Of a stretch of DNA of 36,544 nt, positions 7,835 to 17,643 are shown one piece after another (position 1 is the first letter of the stretch; each line of letters begins with the position of its first letter). The position numbers were made by a program, and so were the translations under genes. The stretch is from Deltaproteobacteria bacterium. GTDB lineage: Bacteria; Myxococcota; UBA727; VGSZ01. The stretch is taken from positions 1-36,544 of the forward strand of contig JADZDP010000026.1 of NCBI GenBank assembly GCA_020850995.1. The letters are read 5' to 3'. The notes under the pieces were generated by a model. That model made no database searches and was not told where the DNA came from. It worked only from the letters and a program-made list of their open reading frames with translations.

Positions 7835-7861
7835 GGTCTCGAGCGTTGATCAATCGAGACC
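7835..7861. repeat. Terminal hairpin of the inverted-repeat element
   Basis: GGTCTCGA (7835-7842) pairs with TCGAGACC (7854-7861) around an 11-base loop that itself contains the palindrome TTGATCAA. The outer half is homologous to the left end of the element at 7358. No T tract follows, so it is unlikely to be a Rho-independent terminator; it marks the outer edge of the right arm. Confidence 0.7.
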
Positions 7862-7947
7862 GGGCCCCGCGGGAGCTCGGCGACGCGCCCGCGCGCAAGC
7901 AGAGACACCTGCGCGGGCGTCGTTTGGTGCCACGACCCGAACTCCTC

Positions 7948-7953
7948 TAGGCT
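7948..7953 (+). promoter_or_regulatory. Candidate -10 element giving a leaderless transcript
   Basis: TAGGCT lies seven bases before the GTG start of the Hsp70-kinase gene. That spacing would place the transcription start at or next to the start codon, and no Shine-Dalgarno sequence is visible. It is one of several such TANNNT hexamers in this window. Confidence 0.4.
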
Positions 7954-7960
7954 CGGCCGC

Positions 7961-10891
<2,931 letters not shown>

Positions 10892-10921
10892 TCACCCGTT
10901 GATGGCAGCGACCGCCGAGCG

Positions 10922-11413
10922 CTACTCGGGGGTCAGGCGCACGTTGACGGTCTCGGGGATGGGCTTGCCGCAAGCGTTCGCCTCGACCTCGATGCCGCTG
11001 ACGTCGAAGGGCACGTAGCCCGTCGCCGTGGCCTGCACCTGATAGGTGCCCGGCCGATCTTCCGCGCCGAGGTAGCGGCAATCCGACGCCGTGCTGCCCT
11101 GCTGCGTCAGCGTCTCCGTGTAGCTACCCGATGAGATCTGGACGGCGGCGTCGCAGACGCGAAACTGCGTGACGTTGTCGATCACCACCGCGGTCATGCC
11201 GATGACCGGGTCGGGCGGACACTCGCCCTCACCCTCGCCCTCGCCCTCACCCTCACCTTCGCCTTCGCCTTCGCCCCCTGCGCCAGCGTCGCGCCCGGGC
11301 TCGACCTCGTGGCGGCAGGCCGAGAGCGCCGAGGGCGCGACCGCGATCGCCAAGAGCAGGGCGGCGTTCGTCGACGCTGCGAACAGCGCCAACGGCGGCC
11401 GGGCGGAGCACAT
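10922..11413 (-). CDS. Lipoprotein with (Gly-Glu)9 linker and carboxypeptidase-regulatory-like domain
   Basis: A 163-residue predicted lipoprotein. The signal peptide (residues 1-32, hydrophobic ALFAASTNAALLLAIAVAPSA) ends in the lipobox LSAC. The mature protein starts CRHEVEPGRDAGAG, then nine Gly-Glu pairs, then a domain of about 95 residues with the signature of carboxypeptidase-regulatory/Ig-like folds (CDAAVQISSG, GTYQVQATATGYVPFDVSGI). Four further Cys residues in the domain could form disulfides. The Gly-Glu stretch would be a charged spacer holding the domain off the membrane. The ATG at 11413 is preceded by TACACT six bases away and no clear Shine-Dalgarno sequence. It is convergent with the Hsp70-kinase and divergent from kamA. 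The ligand or role is unknown. Confidence 0.8.
   Translation of the reverse strand: MCSARPPLALFAASTNAALLLAIAVAPSALSACRHEVEPGRDAGAGGEGEGEGEGEGEGEGEGECPPDPVIGMTAVVIDNVTQFRVCDAAVQISSGSYTETLTQQGSTASDCRYLGAEDRPGTYQVQATATGYVPFDVSGIEVEANACGKPIPETVNVRLTPE
11222..11275 (-). repeat. Hexamer repeat encoding (Gly-Glu)9
   Basis: Nine consecutive GGN-GAR codon pairs. The array is mixed between GGCGAA, GGTGAG and GGCGAG units, so it is an in-frame hexamer repeat whose length could change without frameshift. The same coding pattern recurs at 27955-27975. Confidence 0.9.
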
Positions 11414-11548
11414 GCCGGCAGTGTAGCCGCTTGGCGGTCTGCATGCGGACTTGTCGGCCCCGGTGGCGGCCGGTACCATCAAGCCATGTGGTTCAAAGGC
11501 GTGGTGTTTCACTGCCCTGACGTCGTGCGGGCGTAGCGCGCTCCCGGG

Positions 11549-11565
11549 CGATCGCGCCGCGATCG
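11549..11565. repeat. 17-bp palindrome in the lipoprotein/kamA intergenic region
   Basis: CGATCGCG, one central C, then CGCGATCG: a perfect dyad 63 bases before the kamA ATG. It could be an operator, but GC-rich palindromes of this kind can also arise by chance. Confidence 0.4.
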
Positions 11566-11628
11566 TCGATGTCCACCCCTTTCGCCCAGACTCCCGCAGC
11601 ACGCCTGCGCCACTTCCCGAGGCCCGCC

Positions 11629-13038
11629 ATGAGCGAGACCACCACGGCCGCCGCCGCCAAGAACCCCAGCGCGAATCCAACGACCCCCATCGTGCACAAG
11701 AAGGGGCAGGTCGACCCGGCCTCGCTGCGCCACCGTTCCCTGCGCACCGACGAGTTCTGGCGCCGCATCCCCGGGTGGAAGGACGTCGACGAGGCGACCT
11801 TCCTGCACCACCTGTGGCAAGAGAAGCACGCCATCACCTCGCCCGCCCGGCTCGTCGAGGCGGTGCAATCCCTGGCCAGCCCCGAGTTCATCAAGGACGT
11901 GGAGGCGGGCTTCCACCAGGCGCCCATGGCGGTGCGCATCTCGCCGTACCTGCTCTCGCTCATCGACTGGAGCGACCCGTACCACGACCCCATCCGTCGC
12001 CAGTTCTTGCCCGTGGGCAGCCAGCTCGAGCCCGACCACCCCATGCTGACGCTCGACTCGCTGCACGAGCAAGACGACGCGCCAGTGCCGGGCCTCACCC
12101 ACCGCTACCCCGACAAGGTGCTGTTCCTGGTGCTCGACACCTGCCCGGTCTACTGCCGCTTCTGCACGCGCAGCTACGCCGTGGGCCTCGACACCGACGT
12201 CGTCGACAAGGTGTCGCTCAAGGCCACCGACGAGCGCTGGGAGCGCGCGCTGCAGTACATCGCCGAGCGCCCCGACGTGGAGGACGTGGTGGTGAGCGGC
12301 GGCGACTGCTACCGCCTCAAGCCCGACCAGATTCGTTTCCTCGGCGAGCGCCTGTTGGCCATGCCGCACATCCGGCGCTTCCGCTTCGCCACCAAGGGCA
12401 TCGCCGTGCAGCCCATGAAGATCCTGACCGACACGGCGTGGACCGACGCGGTCACCGAGATCGTCGACAAGGGGAAGAAGCTGCACAAGGACGTGGTGAT
12501 CCACACGCACTTCAACCATCCCAACGAGATCACGGGCATCACGCAGCGGGCGTGCGACCTGCTGATGGAGCGCGGCGTCCTGGTGCGGAACCAATCGGTG
12601 TTCCAACGCGGCGTCAACGACAGCGCCGAGGTGATGACCGAGCTGGTGCGCAAGCTGTCGTGGGTGAACGTTCACCCCTATTACGTCTACGTGCACGATC
12701 TGGTGCGCGGCACCGAAGACCTGCGCACCTCCGTGGCCACGGGCGTGCAGGTGGAGAAGCGCGTGCGCGGCAGCACCGCGGGCTTCAACACGCCGCTGTT
12801 CCTCGTCGACGCGCCCGGCGGCGGCGGCAAGCGCGACATGCACAGCTACGAGATGTACGACCGCGAGACCGGCATCTCGGTGTACACGGCGCCCGCGGTC
12901 AAGAAGGACCAGTACTTCTGCATGTACGACCCGCTCTCGGGCCTGAGCGCACGCGTGCAGGCGGACTGGCAGGACCCGGCCAAGCGCACGCAGATGGTCA
13001 ACGACGCGCTGGCGGCGGCCAAAGCGCGGGTCATCTGA
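11629..13038 (+). CDS. Lysine 2,3-aminomutase family radical SAM enzyme
   Basis: A 469-residue KamA-family protein; family members use a 4Fe-4S cluster, S-adenosylmethionine and PLP to move an amino group, typically L-lysine to beta-lysine. Seen: radical SAM motif CPVYCRFC (Cys172, 176, 179) with an ordered FCTRSYAVG after it, GGDCYRL, THFNHPNEIT, and the PLP-lysine motif DAPGGGGK (Lys401). Asp357 (in YVYVHDLVRG) and Asp394 lie 37 residues apart, 44 and 7 before the PLP lysine, matching the spacing of the two substrate-binding Asp of the clostridial enzyme. This argues for a true 2,3-aminomutase rather than EpmB. TRSYAVG replaces the usual TRRRFAG, hinting at a subfamily. ATG 11629 is chosen for its CGAGG ribosome-binding sequence; an ATG at 11569 is possible. 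First gene of a likely four-gene run to 16299. Confidence 0.88.
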   Translation: MSETTTAAAAKNPSANPTTPIVHKKGQVDPASLRHRSLRTDEFWRRIPGWKDVDEATFLHHLWQEKHAITSPARLVEAVQSLASPEFIKDVEAGFHQAPMAVRISPYLLSLIDWSDPYHDPIRRQFLPVGSQLEPDHPMLTLDSLHEQDDAPVPGLTHRYPDKVLFLVLDTCPVYCRFCTRSYAVGLDTDVVDKVSLKATDERWERALQYIAERPDVEDVVVSGGDCYRLKPDQIRFLGERLLAMPHIRRFRFATKGIAVQPMKILTDTAWTDAVTEIVDKGKKLHKDVVIHTHFNHPNEITGITQRACDLLMERGVLVRNQSVFQRGVNDSAEVMTELVRKLSWVNVHPYYVYVHDLVRGTEDLRTSVATGVQVEKRVRGSTAGFNTPLFLVDAPGGGGKRDMHSYEMYDRETGISVYTAPAVKKDQYFCMYDPLSGLSARVQADWQDPAKRTQMVNDALAAAKARVI

Positions 13039-13050
13039 GTAGAGTGGCGC

Positions 13051-13422
13051 ATGAGCGTCGAGGATCGCCTGCGCCAGCACTTGATCGCGCTCGCCGGGGA
13101 GCTGGAGCGGCTCGATGACGGCTCCTTCCCTCGCTCGCCCTCGTGGGTGGTGGTGCGCGCCCGTGAGATCGCCGCGGGGCCGGCGCCGGCCGCGCCCACG
13201 CGCGACCTGCTCGACGAGATCGACCACGACGGCTCGCTCAACCGGCTCCGCGGCAGCGCCGAGGACGCGGAGCGGCTGCGCCGCGGCGTGGCGGAGCTGC
13301 GGGCCGAGGTAGCGACGCTGCTGCGCCCGCCCTCGGTCGGCAGCGGCGTCACGCTGACCGAGACCCGCGCCGAGCGGCCCAAGGACGCCACGCGGCCCTC
13401 CATCATCGTCGACGACGACTGA
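13051..13422 (+). CDS. Hypothetical protein (123 aa), charged helical
   Basis: A 123-residue, mostly helical, charged protein (SVEDRLRQHLIALAGELERL, AEDAERLRRGVAELRAEVATLL) ending in the acidic tail SIIVDDD. There is no signal peptide, membrane segment or known motif. The heptad-like Leu/Ala pattern at about residues 68-90 could form a short coiled coil. It starts 12 bases after the aminomutase stop, preceded by TAGAGT five bases before the ATG, and the next gene starts 53 bases after it. The tight spacing suggests one transcription unit with kamA and the protease gene. I do not recognise the family. Confidence 0.65.
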   Translation: MSVEDRLRQHLIALAGELERLDDGSFPRSPSWVVVRAREIAAGPAPAAPTRDLLDEIDHDGSLNRLRGSAEDAERLRRGVAELRAEVATLLRPPSVGSGVTLTETRAERPKDATRPSIIVDDD

Positions 13423-13475
13423 TCCGCACGGCGGCGCATTTGACCGGCGAGCGCGGGGGCGGCGAGTCTCTCGGT

Positions 13476-14927
13476 ATGGGCCGTGGCGCTGCTCGAGTGG
13501 TGCCGACCGTGTTGGTCGGAGTGACGCTCGTGGCGGCGTGCCCGCCCACGGTCGTGCGCCTTGGGCCCGAGGGCGAGACGGTGGCGCTCATCGCCGAGGC
13601 CACGCGCGACGGCGCACGGCGCGAGCCGCGCGTCTCCGCCAACGGCAGCGACCTGTCGGACCTGCCGCAGCTCTACCCAGACGGCGACTGGCTCCCCATC
13701 GAGGCGCCGCTGCTCTCCATGGCAGTGGTCACGCCCGTCGAGGTCAATGGCGAGCGCACCGTGGCCACGCTCGACACCGGCGCCATGGGCACCACCATGT
13801 CGACGCCGGTGGCCGAGGCCCTCGGGGTGTTCGAGAACGGTCGGCGCGGCCGGCGCGTCACCGCCACCGATGCGCACGGCCAACAGCTCGTCGGCGAGAA
13901 GATCCTGCTCGGCGAGGTGGGCATCGGCCGCCATCGCTGGACGGACGTGGAGGTGACGGTGCTGGGCGATCAGCCCGACCTGTTCCTCGTCGGCGCCGAC
14001 CTGCTGCGCGACCTCGATCTGCTGTTGGCCGCCGACGAGGGTCTGGTGGGCATCTTCTCCGCCGGCCGCGGGCCGGCCGAGAGCGCGGACCGCGTCATCC
14101 ATCTCCAGGTGAGTGATCGCCAGCTCATCGCCATCGGCGGCGCCTCGAGCGTGGCCGGCGCCGAGGTGAGCTTCCCGCTCATCGTCGACACGGGGGCGTG
14201 GAACACCTCGGTACCGCTGCTCACGGGCATCAATGGCGGCCTGGCGGCCGACACCAGCTTCGAGTCGGTCACGGTGGCCGTGGGCGGCGAGCAGACCAAC
14301 CGCGGCCGCTTCGTGCTCGACCCGCTCCGGTTCGGTGGCGTGGCCGTGGGACGCGTGCTCGCGATCGGCTCGACCATGCGCGGTGGCGCCGGCGAGGCGG
14401 CCGCGGGCTTGGGACTCCTCGGCAACGACGTGCTGATGCGCAGCCACGCGCTCATCTCGTTTACACGCGGCGAGATCCGCCTGCGCCCCACGGCGGTGCG
14501 CACCGCTCAACGGTGGCGTGGACCCGGCGGCGCGCGCTGCACGGGGGAAGGTCGCGCGGCGCCGTGCTTGTCGGCGGCGCTGGTGGCCAAGACCGACGAG
14601 AGCTACGAGGCGAGCGACCTGCCCGGCGTGTGCCTGCGCGTCGACGTCGACCCGGTGTTCGCCGGCAAGACGCTCGAGCTCGCCATCACCGGACAGTCAC
14701 CAGACCTGATGAACGGCGGCGCCATCCGTGCCTTCCTCACCGCCAACGAGGAGGGCGCGCATGCGTGCTTCCACGTCTGGCGCCAGCTCGAGAACCTGGG
14801 CGTCACCATCGACACGCCGCTGGCGCTGCGCTGGGTGCGCACCGAGGGCGTGCGCTGGCCCTGTGACCCCATGAAGACCCGCTGCGTGACCTTCACCGGC
14901 CCGCTCGCCAAGCCGCCCGCCAAGTGA
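13476..14927 (+). CDS. Two-lobed retropepsin-like aspartyl protease lipoprotein
   Basis: A 483-residue protein with an N-terminal signal (VVPTVLVGVTLVAAC) ending in a lipobox Cys, so probably membrane-anchored outside the cytoplasm. It contains two aspartyl-protease active-site motifs in one chain: TLDTGAMGTT (Asp100) and IVDTGAWNTS (Asp238), each followed by a hydrophobic Gly pattern (VGADLLRDLDLLL and GLLGNDVLMRS). Single-domain bacterial retropepsin-like proteins work as dimers; here two copies in one chain could form the active site intramolecularly, as in pepsin. The C-terminal 130 residues, with six Cys, are unassigned. ATG 13476 is chosen because it gives a normal signal peptide; the frame is open to 13440. 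It is followed after 7 bases by the MATE gene. The substrate is unknown. Confidence 0.8.
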   Translation: MGRGAARVVPTVLVGVTLVAACPPTVVRLGPEGETVALIAEATRDGARREPRVSANGSDLSDLPQLYPDGDWLPIEAPLLSMAVVTPVEVNGERTVATLDTGAMGTTMSTPVAEALGVFENGRRGRRVTATDAHGQQLVGEKILLGEVGIGRHRWTDVEVTVLGDQPDLFLVGADLLRDLDLLLAADEGLVGIFSAGRGPAESADRVIHLQVSDRQLIAIGGASSVAGAEVSFPLIVDTGAWNTSVPLLTGINGGLAADTSFESVTVAVGGEQTNRGRFVLDPLRFGGVAVGRVLAIGSTMRGGAGEAAAGLGLLGNDVLMRSHALISFTRGEIRLRPTAVRTAQRWRGPGGARCTGEGRAAPCLSAALVAKTDESYEASDLPGVCLRVDVDPVFAGKTLELAITGQSPDLMNGGAIRAFLTANEEGAHACFHVWRQLENLGVTIDTPLALRWVRTEGVRWPCDPMKTRCVTFTGPLAKPPAK

Positions 14928-14934
14928 GCGCAAC

Positions 14935-16299
14935 GTGAAGCAGCAGCGCCCTGCGCGACCGCTGTGGCGCGAGCTGCTCGCGCTCGCCGTGCCGCTGGCC
15001 GCCGTGCAGGTGGGCGCGAGCTTCCTCGGCGTCATCGACACCGCCGTGGTGGGCCGCACCACGCCTGAGCAGCTCGCGGCGGTGGGCTTGGGCAACAGCC
15101 TGCTGTTCGCCGTCACCATCATCGGCATGGGCCTGGTGCTCGGCAGCGAGCCCATCATCGCGCAGGCGCTCGGCGCCAACGATCCGCTGCGCGCGCGCCG
15201 CGCCTTCCGCCAAGGCATGTGGGCCGCGCTGTTGGCGACACCGCCGATCCTGCTGGTCATCGCGCTCGCGCTCGTGGCGCTCCCCGCCGCCGGCGTCGAC
15301 GCCACCGTGGTGCCGCACGTGCGCAGCTACGTCATCGCGCGCAGCGCCGCCGTGCTGCCCTTCCTGGTGTACTGGGCCATCAAGGCGTGGCTGCAAGCGC
15401 AAGGGCGCACCACCGCGCCCGTGGTGGGCGTGGTGGTGGCCAACGTCGCCGAGCTGGCGTTGGCGCTGGCGCTGGTGACGCCCTTCGGCGTCGTCGGCGT
15501 CGGGCTCGCCCACGCCGTCACCACCACGCTGCGCCTGGTCATCGTCGCCGTGGCCGCCGAGCGCGCGCTGGCCGACGGCACGCTCGCGGGCGAAGCAGCG
15601 CCCGCGTCGCTGGCGGAGCGCGCGCGGCGCATGCGCGCTGCCTTGCGCACGGACGAGCTGTGGCAACTCGTGCGCATCGGCCTGCCGCTCGGCCTGCAGA
15701 TGGCGCTCGAGGTGGCGGTGTTCGCCTTCGCCGCGCTCACCATGGGCCAGCTTGGTGCCCACGAGCTGGCCGCGCATCAGGTGGCCATCCAGTGCGCGTC
15801 GACGACCTTCAACATCATGGTGGGCCTCGGCAGCGCCGCCAGCGTGGTGGTGGGGCGCCGCATTGGCGCGGGCGATCGCGCGGGCGCGCTGCGCGCCGGC
15901 CTGGTGGCCCTCGCTCTGTCGACGGTGGTGATGGTCGCGACGGGCGCGCTCTTCTTGTTCGCCGGAGCGCCCTTGGCGCGCGCGCTCACCGATCAAGCCG
16001 AGGTGGTGGCGCTGGCGGCCGCGCTGCTCGCCGTCGCCGCCGCGTTCCAGCTCTCCGACGGCCTGCAGGCGGTCGCGTCGGGCGCGCTGCGGGGCGCCGG
16101 CGATACCCGCGCCACCTTCGTCATCCATCTGTTCGCGCACTGGGCCGTGGGGCTGCCCTGCGTGCTGTGGCTGGCCAAGCGCTGGGGTCCCGCCGGCGTG
16201 TGGTGGGGGCTCACCTTCGGGCTCGTGGTGGCGTCGGTGGCGCTGGTGGCGCGCTTCGTGGTGCGCGGGCGGCGCGGCTTCGTGGCGTTGGCGCGTTGA
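14935..16299 (+). CDS. MATE family multidrug/toxin efflux transporter
   Basis: A 454-residue integral membrane protein with about 12 hydrophobic segments and the two-fold repeat of MATE (NorM/DinF-like) transporters, which export cationic compounds using a Na+ or H+ gradient. Typical features: ELLALAVPLAAVQVGASFLGVIDTAVVGRT at the N-terminus, GLVLGSEPIIAQALGAND, the second-half GLPLGLQMALEVAVFAFAALTMGQLGAHELAAHQV, VVVGRRIGAGD and ASGALRGAGDTR. It starts at GTG 14935, seven bases after the stop of the aspartyl protease gene, so it is very likely co-transcribed. It converges with the bPH2 gene pair (48 bases between stops). A link between the aminomutase product and export through this transporter would be speculative. 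Confidence 0.92.
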   Translation: MKQQRPARPLWRELLALAVPLAAVQVGASFLGVIDTAVVGRTTPEQLAAVGLGNSLLFAVTIIGMGLVLGSEPIIAQALGANDPLRARRAFRQGMWAALLATPPILLVIALALVALPAAGVDATVVPHVRSYVIARSAAVLPFLVYWAIKAWLQAQGRTTAPVVGVVVANVAELALALALVTPFGVVGVGLAHAVTTTLRLVIVAVAAERALADGTLAGEAAPASLAERARRMRAALRTDELWQLVRIGLPLGLQMALEVAVFAFAALTMGQLGAHELAAHQVAIQCASTTFNIMVGLGSAASVVVGRRIGAGDRAGALRAGLVALALSTVVMVATGALFLFAGAPLARALTDQAEVVALAAALLAVAAAFQLSDGLQAVASGALRGAGDTRATFVIHLFAHWAVGLPCVLWLAKRWGPAGVWWGLTFGLVVASVALVARFVVRGRRGFVALAR

Positions 16300-16347
16300 G
16301 GGCGCGCTGCTCATCCCTGCTGGTCGCTGTTCATCGGTGCTTCGCGA

Positions 16348-17070
16348 TCACCCCAGCGCCATCCGCAAGGCCCGTGCCTCGTCGCGCACCTCACGCAGCA
16401 CCTCGACGAGCGGGTCCGCGGCCGCCGCGGGCGCCTCCTGCTCGTCGCCGTCCCCGAGCCCGGTGCCCTTGCGCTGCTGCACGCGGGCCTTGATCTTCGC
16501 CACCAGCTCGCTGCCGCGCTCGATGCCACGCACCACGCCCGCATGCCCGTGCACGCTGCCGCGCGTCCCGGCCGCGGCGGCACCGCCACCGCCCGCCGTG
16601 TCGACGACGACGTCGGTGAGGTCGAGCAGGCGCTGCAGCGGGCCCTGCGAGACCTTGAGGTCCTGCACGTTGGCCAAGGTGAGCGTCACCTCGCGCATGT
16701 GTGCGATGCCCTCGCGGATGCGCAGCGAGCGATCCGTGAGTACGTACCAGCGCATCTCGTAGTCGAGGCGAATGGTGGCGTAGGAGACGAAGGTGAACAG
16801 GAACAAGAAGAGCGCGGTGGCGCCGCCCAAGAGCAACGCCGGCCACAGCACGCCCTCCTCGACGACGATGGCGATGCAGGCGCCGGTCACGGCTCCGCCC
16901 ATCACCAGGATCATGAACGCGCTCTGCAGCGCCCAGGCGAGCAAGAGGTAGCTCAGGTAGCGCGGCGAGGCGCGGAAGACCTCGACGTGCTCGCCGCCCG
17001 GCGCCTCGGGCGGCTCCTGCGAGACGCGCAAGAACGCGAGCAGCGCGCGGCGCAGCGGGTCAAGCAGCAT
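16348..17070 (-). CDS. Bacterial PH (bPH2) domain membrane protein, long form
   Basis: A 240-residue protein with two membrane helices (about residues 40-60, LSYLLLAWALQSAFMILVMG, and 75-100, LWPALLLGGATALFLFLFTFV) followed by a bacterial pleckstrin-homology domain (RWYVLTDRSLRIREGIAHMREVTLTLANVQDLKVSQG), a Gly/Ala-rich loop and a charged helical tail. This is the YdbS/YdbT-like arrangement. ATG 17070 overlaps the previous gene's stop by 11 bases; a GTG at 17079 is also in frame. It pairs with the adjacent bPH2 gene. Such pairs are common in GC-rich bacteria but their role is poorly known; membrane stress or envelope maintenance is a guess. Confidence 0.82.
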   Translation of the reverse strand: MLLDPLRRALLAFLRVSQEPPEAPGGEHVEVFRASPRYLSYLLLAWALQSAFMILVMGGAVTGACIAIVVEEGVLWPALLLGGATALFLFLFTFVSYATIRLDYEMRWYVLTDRSLRIREGIAHMREVTLTLANVQDLKVSQGPLQRLLDLTDVVVDTAGGGGAAAAGTRGSVHGHAGVVRGIERGSELVAKIKARVQQRKGTGLGDGDEQEAPAAAADPLVEVLREVRDEARALRMALG

Positions 17071-17638
17071 CGCCGCCACCGGCGCGCGCAGCCAGGCGCT
17101 CGCGCGTCATGCGCAGCTCATCTTTGATCTCGCGCAACAGCGCCACCGCCTGATCGTCGACGACCCGGGCGGCGCTCTGGGGCTTGTGGTGCGCGCCGCG
17201 CATCTTGGCGTAGAGGAAGTCGCGCACCTCGACGAACTGGGTGACGCCCTCCACCACCAGCTCCGCCGAGCCCGAGCCCGAGGCGGTCTGGATCTGCACG
17301 CTGCCCAAGCCCAGCCAGCGCTCGATGACGTTCCTGCGCAGGTGGATGTCTTGGATACGCGCGTAGGTGAGGCTCACCTCGCGGCGAAACAAGATGCCCC
17401 AGCTCGCGTGCAGGCCCTCGTCGTCGAAGCGGTAGCGCAGCGTGTGGTAGCGAAAGTAGAGCGGCACCAGCACCACGGGCGCACCCACCACCGTGAGCAG
17501 CGCCGTGATCACGTAGAGCCACAACAGGTTCGGGTGCGGGCGCTCGATCGCCTTCACCACGCCGTCGAGGTCGGTGGGCGCCGTGGGTGTGGCCGGTGCC
17601 GTCGCGGCGGTGCCGCGGGGGCGGCGCTCGATGGCCAT
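17060..17638 (-). CDS. Bacterial PH (bPH2) domain membrane protein, short form
   Basis: A 192-residue protein: Pro/Thr-rich N-terminus, a hydrophobic region (LLWLYVITALLTVVGAPVVLVPLYF, about residues 38-62), then a bPH2 domain (LRYRFDDEGLHASWGILFRREVSLTYARIQDIHLRRN, IERWLGLGSVQIQTASGSG) and a C-terminal helix (LLREIKDELRMTRERLAARA). The tail resembles the end of the neighbouring PH protein (VLREVRDEARALRMALG), suggesting that the two are paralogues or partners. It starts at ATG 17638, six bases after the stop of the endonuclease-like gene on the same strand, and is translationally coupled to the next gene by an 11-base overlap. Family assignment is good; function is unknown. Confidence 0.82.
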   Translation of the reverse strand: MAIERRPRGTAATAPATPTAPTDLDGVVKAIERPHPNLLWLYVITALLTVVGAPVVLVPLYFRYHTLRYRFDDEGLHASWGILFRREVSLTYARIQDIHLRRNVIERWLGLGSVQIQTASGSGSAELVVEGVTQFVEVRDFLYAKMRGAHHKPQSAARVVDDQAVALLREIKDELRMTRERLAARAGGGDAA

Positions 17639-17643
17639 GGCGC

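Larger units (their letters stand above)
7358..7861. repeat. Large imperfect inverted repeat filling the dnaB / Hsp70-kinase gap
   Basis: The 668 bases from 7293 to 7960 hold no convincing gene. Instead two diverged copies of one unit face each other. Reading the left arm forward from 7358 and the right arm as reverse complement from 7861, both contain in the same order: GGTCTCGAT(G/T)GATCA, a GGGCC plus GCAG run, GAAGAAGAAG, TGGGGCTTG, an identical 27-mer (7519-7545 and 7752-7778), an identical C-rich 23-mer (7562-7584 and 7671-7693) and GGGGAGGGCC. The centre lies near 7625-7650 and includes two GTCACCGG copies. The arms are about 200-235 bases. It resembles an inverted doublet of REP-like or MITE-like units, but I see no target-site duplication and no transposase, so its class is unknown. 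Confidence 0.82.
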
